64,000 nt of DNA from Nocardiopsis alba DSM 43377 (GCF_000341225.1 NZ_ANAC01000022.1:62001-126000), one strand, 5' to 3'; shown: positions 25,562-32,980, counted from the stretch's first letter. Made by a program: numbers and translations. The notes: generated by a model from the letters alone, not told the origin.

Positions 25562-26915
25562 TGGTCGCGCTCACCTTCTCGTTCGCCACCGTTCGCAGCA
25601 CGGACGCCACTCGGTCGAGGTCTTCACGGGGGTCGGTTCGAAGCCTCGACTCGTCGTGCTCGGACGCGTCGTGACCGGCTCCACGCGGTCGCGCGGGGTC
25701 CGTCCGGTCGTCTTCGTCATTGTCCTGGATCCGGGGGACGCGATCGTCCACTTCCGCGCCGAATCGGGCCGCGGCGGCGGTCAAGCGCCACTCGCCGGGG
25801 CCTCCGAGGAGCAGCCCCGAGTCGGTGAGGAGTTCCAGGACGAGGGTGCGGAGCCGGTCGGGGTCGGGGACCTCGGGCCCGGCGGTGCGCGCCCAGTCGG
25901 CACGTGCCGGGGCGTCGGCTCCACCGAGGGCCTCCAGCGCCACCTGGAGTTCTCGGTCGGGTACGGGGACCGAGGTGGCGGGACGGCCGGGGTTCAGACG
26001 ACCGGCGAGATGACGGACGAGCGCGAGCGCGGTGTGGCCGACAGGGTCGTCGGAGGGGAGCCGGGGCGAGGTGGCCGCCTCGTCGGACATGATGAGCGCC
26101 ACACCCTCCGCCCGGATCTCGATCTCCCCTCCGAGGAGGTTGCCCAGAGCCGCGGCGGCGCGCCACTGGTGGGCGGCGAGACGGTCCCGCTGACGGGCGG
26201 GGAGCTCCTCACGGTGGACCACGGCGGTCTCGGCGAGCAGCCGCCGCAAGGTGGTCTCTCCGGCCTGGTCGCTCTCGGGGTCGGGGTCGACGGCTCCGGC
26301 GAGGAAGGTGTCGGCGGTGTCCCCGGCCTTGGGCAGGTGGGCGGCGACCGCGCGCAGGGCGTCGACGTCGGGGGTCAGCACGGCGTCGACGGCGGCGTCG
26401 TCGCGATGGGCGCGGATCGTACCGGAGGTCTCGGTGAGCGCTCCGAGGTCGGTCAGGTGGAGCAGGGCCGCGCAGAAGGCGCGACGCTCCGCCAGCCCTC
26501 GGGTCGGATCGGCGTCCACCCCGGCCTCTCCGGCGGCGTCGCGCACCCCGCGCGCCAGCGCCCGGATCCCCACCGGTTCGGTGGTCTCGACGAGGACGGC
26601 CAGGCTCAGGGCCAGGTGGGCGAGGGCGCGGGGGGTGAAACGGGTTCCGTCGGCGCGGGTCAGGGGACGGACCACCTCGTCGACGAGACCGCGTTTGACC
26701 AGGCGGGCATGGTCGTCGGCGACGGTGAGGCGGTAGCCGAGCACGCGTTGGAAACGCTGGACGAGCCACTCGGTGTGCGATCGCACCAGCGAGAACTCGG
26801 TCGGGTGGGCCCGGCGGGTGAGCAGCGGCCTGGCCATGAGGGCGCGGGCGGCGGCCTGACGCTCTCCGAGCAGGGCGGCGTCTTCGATGTGGACGTTCGG
26901 CACCGTCACCCTCAC
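25515..26915 (-). CDS. TIGR02678-family protein (type II Wadjet JetB homologue)
   Basis: A 466-residue protein resembling TIGR02678/DUF2398, the MukE/kite-like JetB subunit of type II Wadjet. Supporting features are the N-terminal ERQAAARALMARPLLT, the segment EFSLVRSHTEWLVQRFQRVL and the downstream helix-rich region with LAHLALSLAVLVET. The last 80 or so residues are a charged, probably disordered tail. The GTG start at 26915 overlaps the JetA-like stop in GTGA, and the 3' end overlaps the JetC-like start. JetB proteins bind JetA and the SMC neck; that role is inferred for this copy. Confidence 0.8.
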   Translation of the reverse strand: MRVTVPNVHIEDAALLGERQAAARALMARPLLTRRAHPTEFSLVRSHTEWLVQRFQRVLGYRLTVADDHARLVKRGLVDEVVRPLTRADGTRFTPRALAHLALSLAVLVETTEPVGIRALARGVRDAAGEAGVDADPTRGLAERRAFCAALLHLTDLGALTETSGTIRAHRDDAAVDAVLTPDVDALRAVAAHLPKAGDTADTFLAGAVDPDPESDQAGETTLRRLLAETAVVHREELPARQRDRLAAHQWRAAAALGNLLGGEIEIRAEGVALIMSDEAATSPRLPSDDPVGHTALALVRHLAGRLNPGRPATSVPVPDRELQVALEALGGADAPARADWARTAGPEVPDPDRLRTLVLELLTDSGLLLGGPGEWRLTAAAARFGAEVDDRVPRIQDNDEDDRTDPARPRGAGHDASEHDESRLRTDPREDLDRVASVLRTVANEKVSATSGDTGDERGPGDGSG

Positions 26916-27919
26916 CTCCGGGTCCGGGGCGTGTGCGTGATGATCTCGATCGGACCGGTGGTCTCGGCGTCGGGGTCCGGTCCCGGGAGGCTATCGGTCC
27001 GCTCGGGTCCCTCGTCCCCGGCCTCCGGTGAGGAGGCCTCGTCGTCCTCGAGGGCCGTCTCGGGTTCGAGGGCCGCTTCGGTCTCCTCGGAGCCCTCCGT
27101 CGTCTCCGGGGCCTCGGGGCTCTCGGTGGTCTCCTCGGGCTCGGGCGTCTCGTCCGTCTCCGGGGATCCGGGCTCTTCGGGGACGTCGAGGGTCTCGGTC
27201 CGGTCGAGGCCCTCCGGCCCGTCGATCTCCCCTTCCGGCTCGGCGAGGGGCTCGACCGGCGTGGGGGGAACGATCTGTCCGTGGTGTTGGTCGTAGGAGG
27301 TCACGTGCAGGCGCAGCCCCTCCAGAGTGAGGTCTCCGCCCTCTCCCCGGACGACGACCTCCGCCCCGGGCGCGGTGTGGACGTGCAGACGCAGCCCGAA
27401 CTCCAGGTCGCCGGCGGAGGCGGGACCGCGGGAGGCGTCACCGGACCCCAGGGCCGTGGTGAGGAGTTCCATGAGGACCTCCATCCCCGCACCGGACAGG
27501 TCCAGCCGGGCCCGGTCGGCCGTGGGCTCGGTGAGCAGGGAACGCACCTGTTCGGCGCCGGCCCGCCTCCAGTGGGCGGAGGACTCGGCGGCGTCGCGCA
27601 ACCGGGCCTGTTGGGCGCGGTGGTCGCGGACGGGCTCGGGCGAGCGCGTCCCGGGATGTTCGGTGACGGTGCTGCGATCGGGTTCCGCCTGCCACCAGGA
27701 GGTGGTGGCCGCCACTCCGTCGGCGACCCGGCCTTGAAGGTCGCGCGAGGGGTGGAGCGCGAAGGCCGCCGTCGCCAGGGCGTCCGCCCGGTCCGGCTCG
27801 GCCTCCTCGAACCACGCGGCCAGGCGCAGCAGAGCGGCGCGGCCGTGCCGTGGCACCGGCCGGTCGCCGGTGTCCTGTCGTTCGTCCGCGCGATCGTTCG
27901 CCCACTGGTTGAGTCCCAC
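26912..27919 (-). CDS. N-terminally truncated TIGR02677-like protein (JetA/kleisin-like) with acidic tail
   Basis: A 335-residue protein. Residues 25-215 resemble only the C-terminal half of TIGR02677/DUF2397, the JetA kleisin of type II Wadjet (AALLRLAAWFEEAEPDRADA, then AAFALHPSRDL, a TSWWQAEP segment, and LEFGLRLHVHTAPG near the domain end). The roughly 300 N-terminal residues of the family are absent, and no remnant was found in any frame of the 175 bases upstream. Residues 225-335 are a Glu/Pro/Thr-rich acidic tail. A TGA lies two codons before the GTG start; a TAGTCT -10-like hexamer eight bases upstream suggests a leaderless mRNA. First gene of the operon, joined to jetB by a GTGA overlap. 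Confidence 0.7.
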   Translation of the reverse strand: MGLNQWANDRADERQDTGDRPVPRHGRAALLRLAAWFEEAEPDRADALATAAFALHPSRDLQGRVADGVAATTSWWQAEPDRSTVTEHPGTRSPEPVRDHRAQQARLRDAAESSAHWRRAGAEQVRSLLTEPTADRARLDLSGAGMEVLMELLTTALGSGDASRGPASAGDLEFGLRLHVHTAPGAEVVVRGEGGDLTLEGLRLHVTSYDQHHGQIVPPTPVEPLAEPEGEIDGPEGLDRTETLDVPEEPGSPETDETPEPEETTESPEAPETTEGSEETEAALEPETALEDDEASSPEAGDEGPERTDSLPGPDPDAETTGPIEIITHTPRTRR

Positions 27920-28053
27920 AACTCAGCAGACTAGAGACCTCCGGGGCCCGCCACGCCCGAATCGCTCTTCTCCATGCGCCGAAGGCATCCGCCCCACCCG
28001 ATGTGAACAGGCGTTTCGTGATTCCTGCGGCCTTTGTAAGGATTCGGCGAAGG

Positions 28054-28083
28054 ACGGGTGGAGTCGAAGTTCACTCCACCCGT
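28054..28083 (-). terminator. Terminator after the lipoprotein gene
   Basis: ACGGGTGGAGT (28054-28064) pairs perfectly with ACTCCACCCGT (28073-28083) around an eight-base loop, 12 bases after the lipoprotein stop. It also insulates the Wadjet-like operon that starts 135 bases further on. Confidence 0.8.
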
Positions 28084-28094
28084 CACGTATTCGC

Positions 28095-28598
28095 TCAGTC
28101 GGTCTGGGAGGGGACGGCCAGCCGACCGCCGTCCGCGTCGTCCAACGCCTGACGCTGTTCCTCGGGCATGTCCCCGTAATCGGTGATCGTGTAGGTGGAG
28201 AAGTACGGGATGCCGTCGACGTCCACCGGGTCGGCGAGTTCGACATCGACGTCGTAGGGGTCGTCCTGGCACCCCTGGTCCATGCACCAGGTGCCCAGCA
28301 CCTCCCCCTCGCCGCGGGCGCCGTCCTCGTGCCACTCGTCCCACTCCATGTCGGAGAAGGTCGTGAACTCGGTGGCCACGTAGTCCTCGGGCCGCTGGTC
28401 GGGGAAACCGTTCTCGTCGCCGTGGAAGTTGAGGACCTGGACGTCGCCCTCGGCCGTCCTGTCGTCGTCGTCCCGCTCGTAGCGGTCGTCCTCTCCGTCG
28501 CCCTCCCCCGGAGCGTTCTCCTCGCCCCCCGTGTTCTGCTGTCCACAGGCGGAGAGGGCCAGGGCCAACGCCGCCCCCATCAACAGTGCACGCCTCAT
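28095..28598 (-). CDS. Acidic lipoprotein of unknown function
   Basis: A 167-residue exported lipoprotein: basic start MRRALL, hydrophobic core and lipobox LSAC at residues 15-18, so it should be diacylglycerylated and held on the outer face of the membrane. The mature part is strongly acidic (a Gly/Asp/Glu linker followed by a compact domain with WCMDQGC, two cysteines that could form a disulfide). No family was recognised. ATG 28598 follows GGAGGC. It stands alone between two terminators, downstream of the chaplin-like operon, which suggests its own promoter in 28599-28642. Confidence 0.8.
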   Translation of the reverse strand: MRRALLMGAALALALSACGQQNTGGEENAPGEGDGEDDRYERDDDDRTAEGDVQVLNFHGDENGFPDQRPEDYVATEFTTFSDMEWDEWHEDGARGEGEVLGTWCMDQGCQDDPYDVDVELADPVDVDGIPYFSTYTITDYGDMPEEQRQALDDADGGRLAVPSQTD

Positions 28599-28642
28599 AT
28601 ATCGCCTCCTCGATCGAACTCATCATGTTCCGGCGAACACGA

Positions 28643-28675
28643 CAAGGCCCCCCGGCGACACGCCGGGGGGCCTTG
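28643..28675 (-). terminator. Terminator of the chaplin-like operon
   Basis: CAAGGCCCCCCGGCG (28643-28657) pairs perfectly over 15 bases with 28661-28675 around an ACA loop, 54 bases after the last chaplin-like stop codon. Confidence 0.85.
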
Positions 28676-28728
28676 GTAACGCTCTGTTCCGTCACCGGGA
28701 TCCGAAGGACCCCGTTCGCAAGGGGCGA

Positions 28729-29025
28729 CTAGTGGTAGCCGTTGCCCTTGTCGTGGTCGTGCCCGTGCTCACCACGGTCGTGGTCCACGTTGGTGCCGAC
28801 CGGGCCGTTGACGCAGTCGCCCGTGGTCTGCGGCGACAGGATCGGCACGTTGGCACCGACGAGGCCGACGGCCAGCTCGGTGTTGCACAGCTGAACCGGA
28901 ACCAACTGGAGGTTCTGGTTGAACTGCTGGTCCCCACCGTGCGAGGCGGACGCCGGAGCGGCCGCGAGCATCGCACCGAGCGCGACACCGGCGATCGCGG
29001 TGGCGGCGGTGAACTTCCGCAGCAT
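28729..29025 (-). CDS. Chaplin-like small secreted protein with His/Asp-rich tail (copy 5)
   Basis: A 98-residue exported protein with signal peptide (cleavage expected after APASA). The mature core matches its four tandem neighbours: NQNLQLVPVQLCNTELAVGL and a second Cys in TTGDCVNGP. The V-P-V-x-x-C-N-T/G-D-C-V-N pattern with two cysteines resembles chaplins, the hydrophobic amyloid-forming proteins of aerial hyphae, but the match is at motif level only. Unlike the other copies it ends with an added tail rich in His, Asp and Gly (HDRGEHGHDHDKGNGYH), which could bind metal. ATG 29025 follows GGAG that overlaps the previous gene's TAG stop. Confidence 0.85.
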   Translation of the reverse strand: MLRKFTAATAIAGVALGAMLAAAPASASHGGDQQFNQNLQLVPVQLCNTELAVGLVGANVPILSPQTTGDCVNGPVGTNVDHDRGEHGHDHDKGNGYH

Positions 29026-29196
29026 CTACGACTCCTAGTCGATGTTGGTGCTGACCGGGCCGTTGACGCAGTCGCCCGTGGTCTGCGGCGACAGGATCGG
29101 CACGTTGGCACCGACGAGGCCGACGGCCAGCTCGGTGTTGCACAGCTGAACCGGAACCAGCTGAAGGTTCTGGTTGAACTGCTGGTCCCCACCGTG
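28798..29196. repeat. Direct duplication inside the chaplin-like operon
   Basis: The 144 bases at 28798-28941 and 29053-29196 are aligned at an offset of 255 bases and differ at only two positions that I could see, including silent sites. Copies 1-3 are less similar at the DNA level. This points to a recent tandem duplication or ongoing gene conversion between copies 4 and 5. Confidence 0.85.
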
Positions 29197-29280
29197 GGAA
29201 CCGGCGGAGGCCGGGGAGGCCGCGAGCATGGCGCCCAGGGCGATGCCCGCGATGGCGGTGGCGGCGGTGAACTTACGCAT
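29035..29280 (-). CDS. Chaplin-like small secreted protein (copy 4)
   Basis: An 81-residue exported protein: signal peptide MRKFTAATAIAGIALGAMLA with cleavage near ASPASA, then a mature domain of about 55 residues with two cysteines (QLCNTELAVG and GDCVNGP). The core DNA is nearly identical to copy 5, so the two probably arose by recent duplication or are kept alike by gene conversion. The GGAG before ATG 29280 overlaps the stop of copy 3, typical of a tightly coupled operon. Confidence 0.85.
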   Translation of the reverse strand: MRKFTAATAIAGIALGAMLAASPASAGSHGGDQQFNQNLQLVPVQLCNTELAVGLVGANVPILSPQTTGDCVNGPVSTNID

Positions 29281-29291
29281 CTACAGGGCTC

Positions 29292-29540
29292 CTAGTCGAT
29301 GTTGGTGCTGACGGGACCGTTGGTGCAGTCACCGGCGGTCTGCGGCGACAGGACCGGGATGTTGACACCGGCGATGAGCCCGACGGCCAGCTCGGTGTTG
29401 CACAGCTGAACCGGCACGGCCTGGAGGTTCTGGTTGTACTGCTGGTCCCCACCGTGGGAACCGGCGGAGGCGGGGGCCGCGGCGAGCATGGCGCCCAGGG
29501 CGATGCCGGCGATGGCGGTGGCGGCGGTGAACTTACGCAT
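29292..29540 (-). CDS. Chaplin-like small secreted protein (copy 3)
   Basis: An 82-residue exported protein with the same signal peptide as copy 4 and a two-cysteine mature core. It differs by one inserted residue (GLIAGVNIPVLSPQ) and by TAGDCTNGP around the second Cys. ATG 29540 follows GGAGAACC that overlaps the TAG stop of copy 2. Cell-surface or hyphal-sheath role is inferred from the chaplin-like pattern. Confidence 0.85.
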   Translation of the reverse strand: MRKFTAATAIAGIALGAMLAAAPASAGSHGGDQQYNQNLQAVPVQLCNTELAVGLIAGVNIPVLSPQTAGDCTNGPVSTNID

Positions 29541-29552
29541 GTCGGGGTTCTC

Positions 29553-29810
29553 CTAGTCGATGTTGGTGCTGACGGGACCGTTGGTGCAGTCGCCCGTGGT
29601 CTGCGGCGACAGGACCGGAACGTTCACGGCGACCAGGCCGACGGCGGCACTGGTGTTGCAGAGCTGAACCGGAATGGCCTGCAGGTTCTGGTTGTACTGC
29701 TGGTCCCCACCGTGCGAACCGTGGGAACCGGCGGAGGCCGGGCTGGCAGCCAGAACGGCGGAGATAGCGGCACCAGCGACGAGGCCGGCAACACCGAGCT
29801 TACGCAGCAT
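29553..29810 (-). CDS. Chaplin-like small secreted protein (copy 2)
   Basis: An 85-residue exported protein. Its signal peptide (MLRKLGVAGLVAGAAISAVL) differs from copies 3-5, while the mature core keeps the shared pattern (QLCNTSAAVGLVAVNVPVLS, GDCTNGP). A Gly-Ser-His insertion near the mature N-terminus distinguishes it. ATG 29810 is preceded by GAAGGG at some distance. It lies 57 bases after copy 1. Confidence 0.85.
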   Translation of the reverse strand: MLRKLGVAGLVAGAAISAVLAASPASAGSHGSHGGDQQYNQNLQAIPVQLCNTSAAVGLVAVNVPVLSPQTTGDCTNGPVSTNID

Positions 29811-29867
29811 TCAAATCACCCTTCGAAGAAATTCGAGATATCGTCTCGGTAGAAACGATTGCCGGAA

Positions 29868-30113
29868 CTAGCTGATGTTGGTGCCGACGGGGCCGTTCAC
29901 GCAGTCACCGGTCGTCTGCGGCGACAGGATCGGCACGGTGACCGCGACCAGACCGACGCTGCCGGTCAGGTTGCAGGACTGGATCGGAACCAGCTGAAGG
30001 TTCTGGTTGAACTGCTGGTCACCGCCGTGCGAGGCGTAAGCGGGAGCCCCCATGAGGAGCGCGCCCATCGCGGCACCAGCGACCAGGCCAGCAGCGGTCA
30101 GCTTCTTGATCAT
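29868..30113 (-). CDS. Chaplin-like small secreted protein (copy 1, promoter-proximal)
   Basis: An 81-residue exported protein, the most divergent of the five: signal peptide MIKKLTAAGLVAGAAMGALL, then a core with SCNLTGSVGLVAVTVPILSP and GDCVNGPVGTN. ATG 30113 has GGGGGA just upstream. It is the first gene of the five-gene operon, with a TTGACA-type promoter about 85 bases upstream. Confidence 0.85.
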   Translation of the reverse strand: MIKKLTAAGLVAGAAMGALLMGAPAYASHGGDQQFNQNLQLVPIQSCNLTGSVGLVAVTVPILSPQTTGDCVNGPVGTNIS

Positions 30114-30196
30114 GTTTCCCCCGGGAAATCATGCGAGGTTTCGACAGAAAAAGACGCAGGCGCTTCTTGCACCTGTGTCGCGGTGGACTGAGGCAA

Positions 30197-30225
30197 TCAT
30201 CATCACGGCCCCCGTTTTTTGTCAA
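30197..30225 (-). promoter_or_regulatory. Promoter of the chaplin-like operon
   Basis: A perfect TTGACA (30225-30220) and TGATGA (30202-30197) are spaced by 17 bases on the minus strand, predicting a start near 30190 and a leader of about 77 bases. The surrounding gap (30114-30616) is unusually AT-rich for this genome and otherwise shows no gene; short ORFs there have no family features. Confidence 0.6.
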
Positions 30226-30616
30226 CGCCGAAACCCCGAAAACACTTTGTCCGGATTGTCGACAGCATTCCGCATGCCCCGAAAACGAAATGGCCTTATT
30301 GGAGATCTTTTTAAACGACACGCATATAAGGCGACCGATCCCATGGAAAGCCGCTCTTCGACCCAAACGGACACACCACCCTGGAACCACCCGCTCCACC
30401 CCAGAGGACCCGGTGACGAACGGGGCGAATCACCCCGAAGACCCCCACACGAAGCCATGACCAAGCGAGTTCAAGCGAACACCGAGGGTAATATTTCCGT
30501 GGCTTGAGCGTGATGCTTCCGCAATGACCCGAATCCCCTCCGACGTGACCCGGACCACTCCGACGAAGGACCATCGGCGAGCTTCGAACGGGATCCGAGC
30601 CCGCTACGGTCGCCCC

Positions 30617-32083
30617 ATGTCGTCCACTCCCCCACTCGGAGACCTCCCATGGCGGGAACGCCTTCGAGAACGCAAGGACCGCTCCCTCTCCTGGGCCCGG
30701 AACCGTAGACGCCCTCTCAATCGAAGCGGGGTCCTCATCGGAGGGCTCTGCCTCACGATCGCCGTGTGGCCCCTGGTCATCGCGGTGTGGGACCTTCTGG
30801 GTCTCTCCTCGTGGCGGACCTGGCGCTCGGCCCTCTTCGCGATCGGTGGCCTGTTATTGGCCGCCGGGGTGGTCGGTTCGAATTGGAGGCGCAGCTCACC
30901 GATCCGACTCATGCGGCTGATCCTGGTCGCCTGGCTGGTGGCCGCGATCGCGGTCGTGGCACTGACCGGGCTGGCCTGGCTTGTGCTGGACACTCCCGGC
31001 TGGAAACCCCCAGAGAACTTGGCAGCCCGCCACCTGGAGGCGATCACCACTCGCGCGTTCGCGATCGTCGCAGGGCTCGGAGGTGTGGCGCTGCTGGTGA
31101 TCGCCTATCGACGTCAGCGCACCACCGAGACCGGAGAACAGCGTGAGATCGTCAAACTGTTCAACGAGCGATTCACCACCGCCTACACCGAGCTGGGAAG
31201 CGATCACGCGGCCGTCCGCCTGGGCGCGATCCACGCCTTGGCGCATTTGGCCGACGATGCCCCCTCCGAGGACGAGGTACAGATGGTGATCGATGTCCTA
31301 TGCGCCTACCTGCGCATGCCCTACTTCCCCATGCCGGAGGCGCTCCCGAGGAATGCCTCCAAAAGCCGAAGAGAGGAGCACCGAGAGCGCGAACTGGAGT
31401 TCGCCTCCTTCCGCGAGGTGCGGCACACCATCATCCGGATCATCGGCGACCACCTCCGTGAACCCACCCGCTGGCGCGGCAAGGACTTCGACTTCACCGG
31501 TGTCGTCTTCGACGGCGGAGACCTACACGGAGCCCACTTCACCGGAGGCAGGGTGAGCTTCTCCGAGACCCGGTTCATCGGTGGAACCATGGATTTCTCC
31601 GGGGCCCGGTTCTCCGGAGGGGACGTGAACTTTGCCAGGGCGAGGTTCACCGGCGGAGATCTGGAGTTCTTCGATACCCACTTCTCCGGAGGGGACGTGA
31701 ACTTCGTCTGGTCTCAGTTCGCCGACAGTGCGGTGTCCTTCATCCAGGCCCGATTCACCGGAGGGAGGGTCTCCTTCCTCGCGAACCGCTTCACCAACGG
31801 GAAAACGATCTTCGCCGAGGCCCTGTTCGGTGGAGGAGAGGTGATCTTCAGCTCGACCAGGTTCACCGGAGGGAGGGCGGACTTCGACGACACCGAGTTC
31901 AGCGGTAGCGAGGTGAGTTTCCTGAGGGCCGAGTTCATCGACTGTGAGGCGAGCTTCTCTCGCGTCGACTTCAGCGATGGAAGGGTCTTCTTCGACAAGG
32001 CTTCGGAAACGTGTCCGGCCAACCTGCTCGAAGCGGTCGAGCGTGGGAAAACGGGTGTGGTCACGCTGTCCGAGGAGTGGTGA
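30617..32083 (+). CDS. Membrane protein with C-terminal pentapeptide-like 12-residue repeats
   Basis: A 488-residue protein (from ATG 30617; the frame is open to 30524). The N-terminal 170 residues hold four hydrophobic helices in two pairs (GVLIGGLCLTIAVWPLVIAV and later AGLGGVALLVIAY). A cytoplasmic helical linker follows, then about 13 repeats of 12 residues from residue 310 on, with pattern x-F-[ST]-G-G-x-V-x-F-x-x-[AT] (for example RFTGGDLEFFDT, HFSGGDVNFVWS). The Phe ladder suggests a right-handed beta-helix related to pentapeptide-repeat proteins. Function unknown. No strong Shine-Dalgarno was seen. A 17-base-pair terminator follows. Confidence 0.8.
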   Translation: MSSTPPLGDLPWRERLRERKDRSLSWARNRRRPLNRSGVLIGGLCLTIAVWPLVIAVWDLLGLSSWRTWRSALFAIGGLLLAAGVVGSNWRRSSPIRLMRLILVAWLVAAIAVVALTGLAWLVLDTPGWKPPENLAARHLEAITTRAFAIVAGLGGVALLVIAYRRQRTTETGEQREIVKLFNERFTTAYTELGSDHAAVRLGAIHALAHLADDAPSEDEVQMVIDVLCAYLRMPYFPMPEALPRNASKSRREEHRERELEFASFREVRHTIIRIIGDHLREPTRWRGKDFDFTGVVFDGGDLHGAHFTGGRVSFSETRFIGGTMDFSGARFSGGDVNFARARFTGGDLEFFDTHFSGGDVNFVWSQFADSAVSFIQARFTGGRVSFLANRFTNGKTIFAEALFGGGEVIFSSTRFTGGRADFDDTEFSGSEVSFLRAEFIDCEASFSRVDFSDGRVFFDKASETCPANLLEAVERGKTGVVTLSEEW

Positions 32084-32131
32084 TCGATCGACGGCGAGGA
32101 ATCGGATCACGCTTGAGGGCTCCGGGGACGC

Positions 32132-32168
32132 GAGAGGCCCCGGTGACCGATGGTCACCGGGGCCTCTC
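32132..32168. terminator. Bidirectional terminator between the repeat protein and tRNA-Tyr
   Basis: GAGAGGCCCCGGTGACC (32132-32148) pairs perfectly over 17 bases with 32152-32168 around a GAT loop. It lies between convergent transcripts, 49 bases after the repeat-protein stop and 8 bases past the tRNA-Tyr 3' end. Confidence 0.85.
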
Positions 32169-32175
32169 CCCAGGG

Positions 32176-32257
32176 TGGCGGGTGAAGGATTCGAACCTTC
32201 GAAGGCAAAGCCGACGGATTTACAGTCCGCTCCCATTGGCCGCTCGGGCAACCCGCC
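32176..32257 (-). tRNA. tRNA-Tyr (anticodon GTA)
   Basis: Minus-strand class II tRNA: acceptor GGCGGGT/ACCCGCC, anticodon stem CGGA/TCCG around a loop with GTA, a long variable arm, and T-arm with GGTTCGAATCC. Discriminator A; only CC of the CCA end is encoded. Confidence 0.96.
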
Positions 32258-32482
32258 TGGGATGCGGCGACGAGTGGCTCGTCGCTGCGCATGAATGACA
32301 ATAGCGGATGATCGGCCTCAACCTGAAATCGATGGGCCGGGCGTGCCTTCGTCCGGTGGCTTCGGCCGCTTCGACGGGGCGGGGCTAAGCTCTGAACCCG
32401 GCCCGTACCGGGCCGGACGAGACACGCACGGGTGCCCGCGGGGCCTCCGTGACCCATCAGAAGTAGCGGGGTGTGAGAGTAC

Positions 32483-32980
32483 GTGGCCGCCGAATCCAGT
32501 TTCGACGTGGTGTCCAAGCTCGACCGGCAGGAGGTCGACAACGCCCTGAACCAGGCGGGCAAGGAGCTGTCCCAGCGGTTCGACTTCAAGGGCACCGGGA
32601 CCACCATCGCCTGGCAGGGTGAGAACGGCGTCGAGATCAAGAGCGGATCCGAGGAGCGCGCCACCGCCGCTCTGGAGGTCTTCAAAGAGAAGCTGATCAA
32701 GCGCAAGATCTCCCTGAAGGTCCTGGACGCCGCCGAGGAGCCCAAGCCCTCGGGCAAGGAGTACCGACTCCCGATCAGCCTCAAGGAGGGCATCTCCACC
32801 GAGGACGCCAAGAAGATCTCCAAGCTGATCCGCGACGAGGGCCCCAAGGGCGTCAAGGCCCAGATCCAGGGTGAGGAGCTGCGCGTCAGCTCGAAGAAGA
32901 AGGACGACCTCCAGAGCGTCATGACGCTCATCAAGGAGAAGGACTTCGACCTGGCGCTCCAGTTCGTGAACTACCGCTGA
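32483..32980 (+). CDS. YajQ-family nucleotide-binding protein
   Basis: A 165-residue UPF0234/YajQ protein made of two ferredoxin-like RNP folds. The family signatures are visible: [19 protein letters not shown] at the start, [11 protein letters not shown], and the C-terminal [20 protein letters not shown] ending in NYR. Members bind cyclic di-GMP or nucleic acid in some bacteria; the role in actinomycetes is not settled. The start is GTG at 32483 with GAGAG upstream. It is a single-gene unit ending in a 12-base-pair terminator. Confidence 0.94.
   Translation: MAAESSFDVVSKLDRQEVDNALNQAGKELSQRFDFKGTGTTIAWQGENGVEIKSGSEERATAALEVFKEKLIKRKISLKVLDAAEEPKPSGKEYRLPISLKEGISTEDAKKISKLIRDEGPKGVKAQIQGEELRVSSKKKDDLQSVMTLIKEKDFDLALQFVNYR

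Noticed and set aside
21026..25828. Plus-strand ORF of 1600 codons across the JetC-like gene
   Set aside because: Gly/Val-rich antisense shadow without domains; the minus frame has Walker A, signature and Walker B motifs.
28531..29295. 254-codon plus ORF across the chaplin-like operon
   Set aside because: It owes its internal repeats to the duplicated minus-strand genes and has no independent support.
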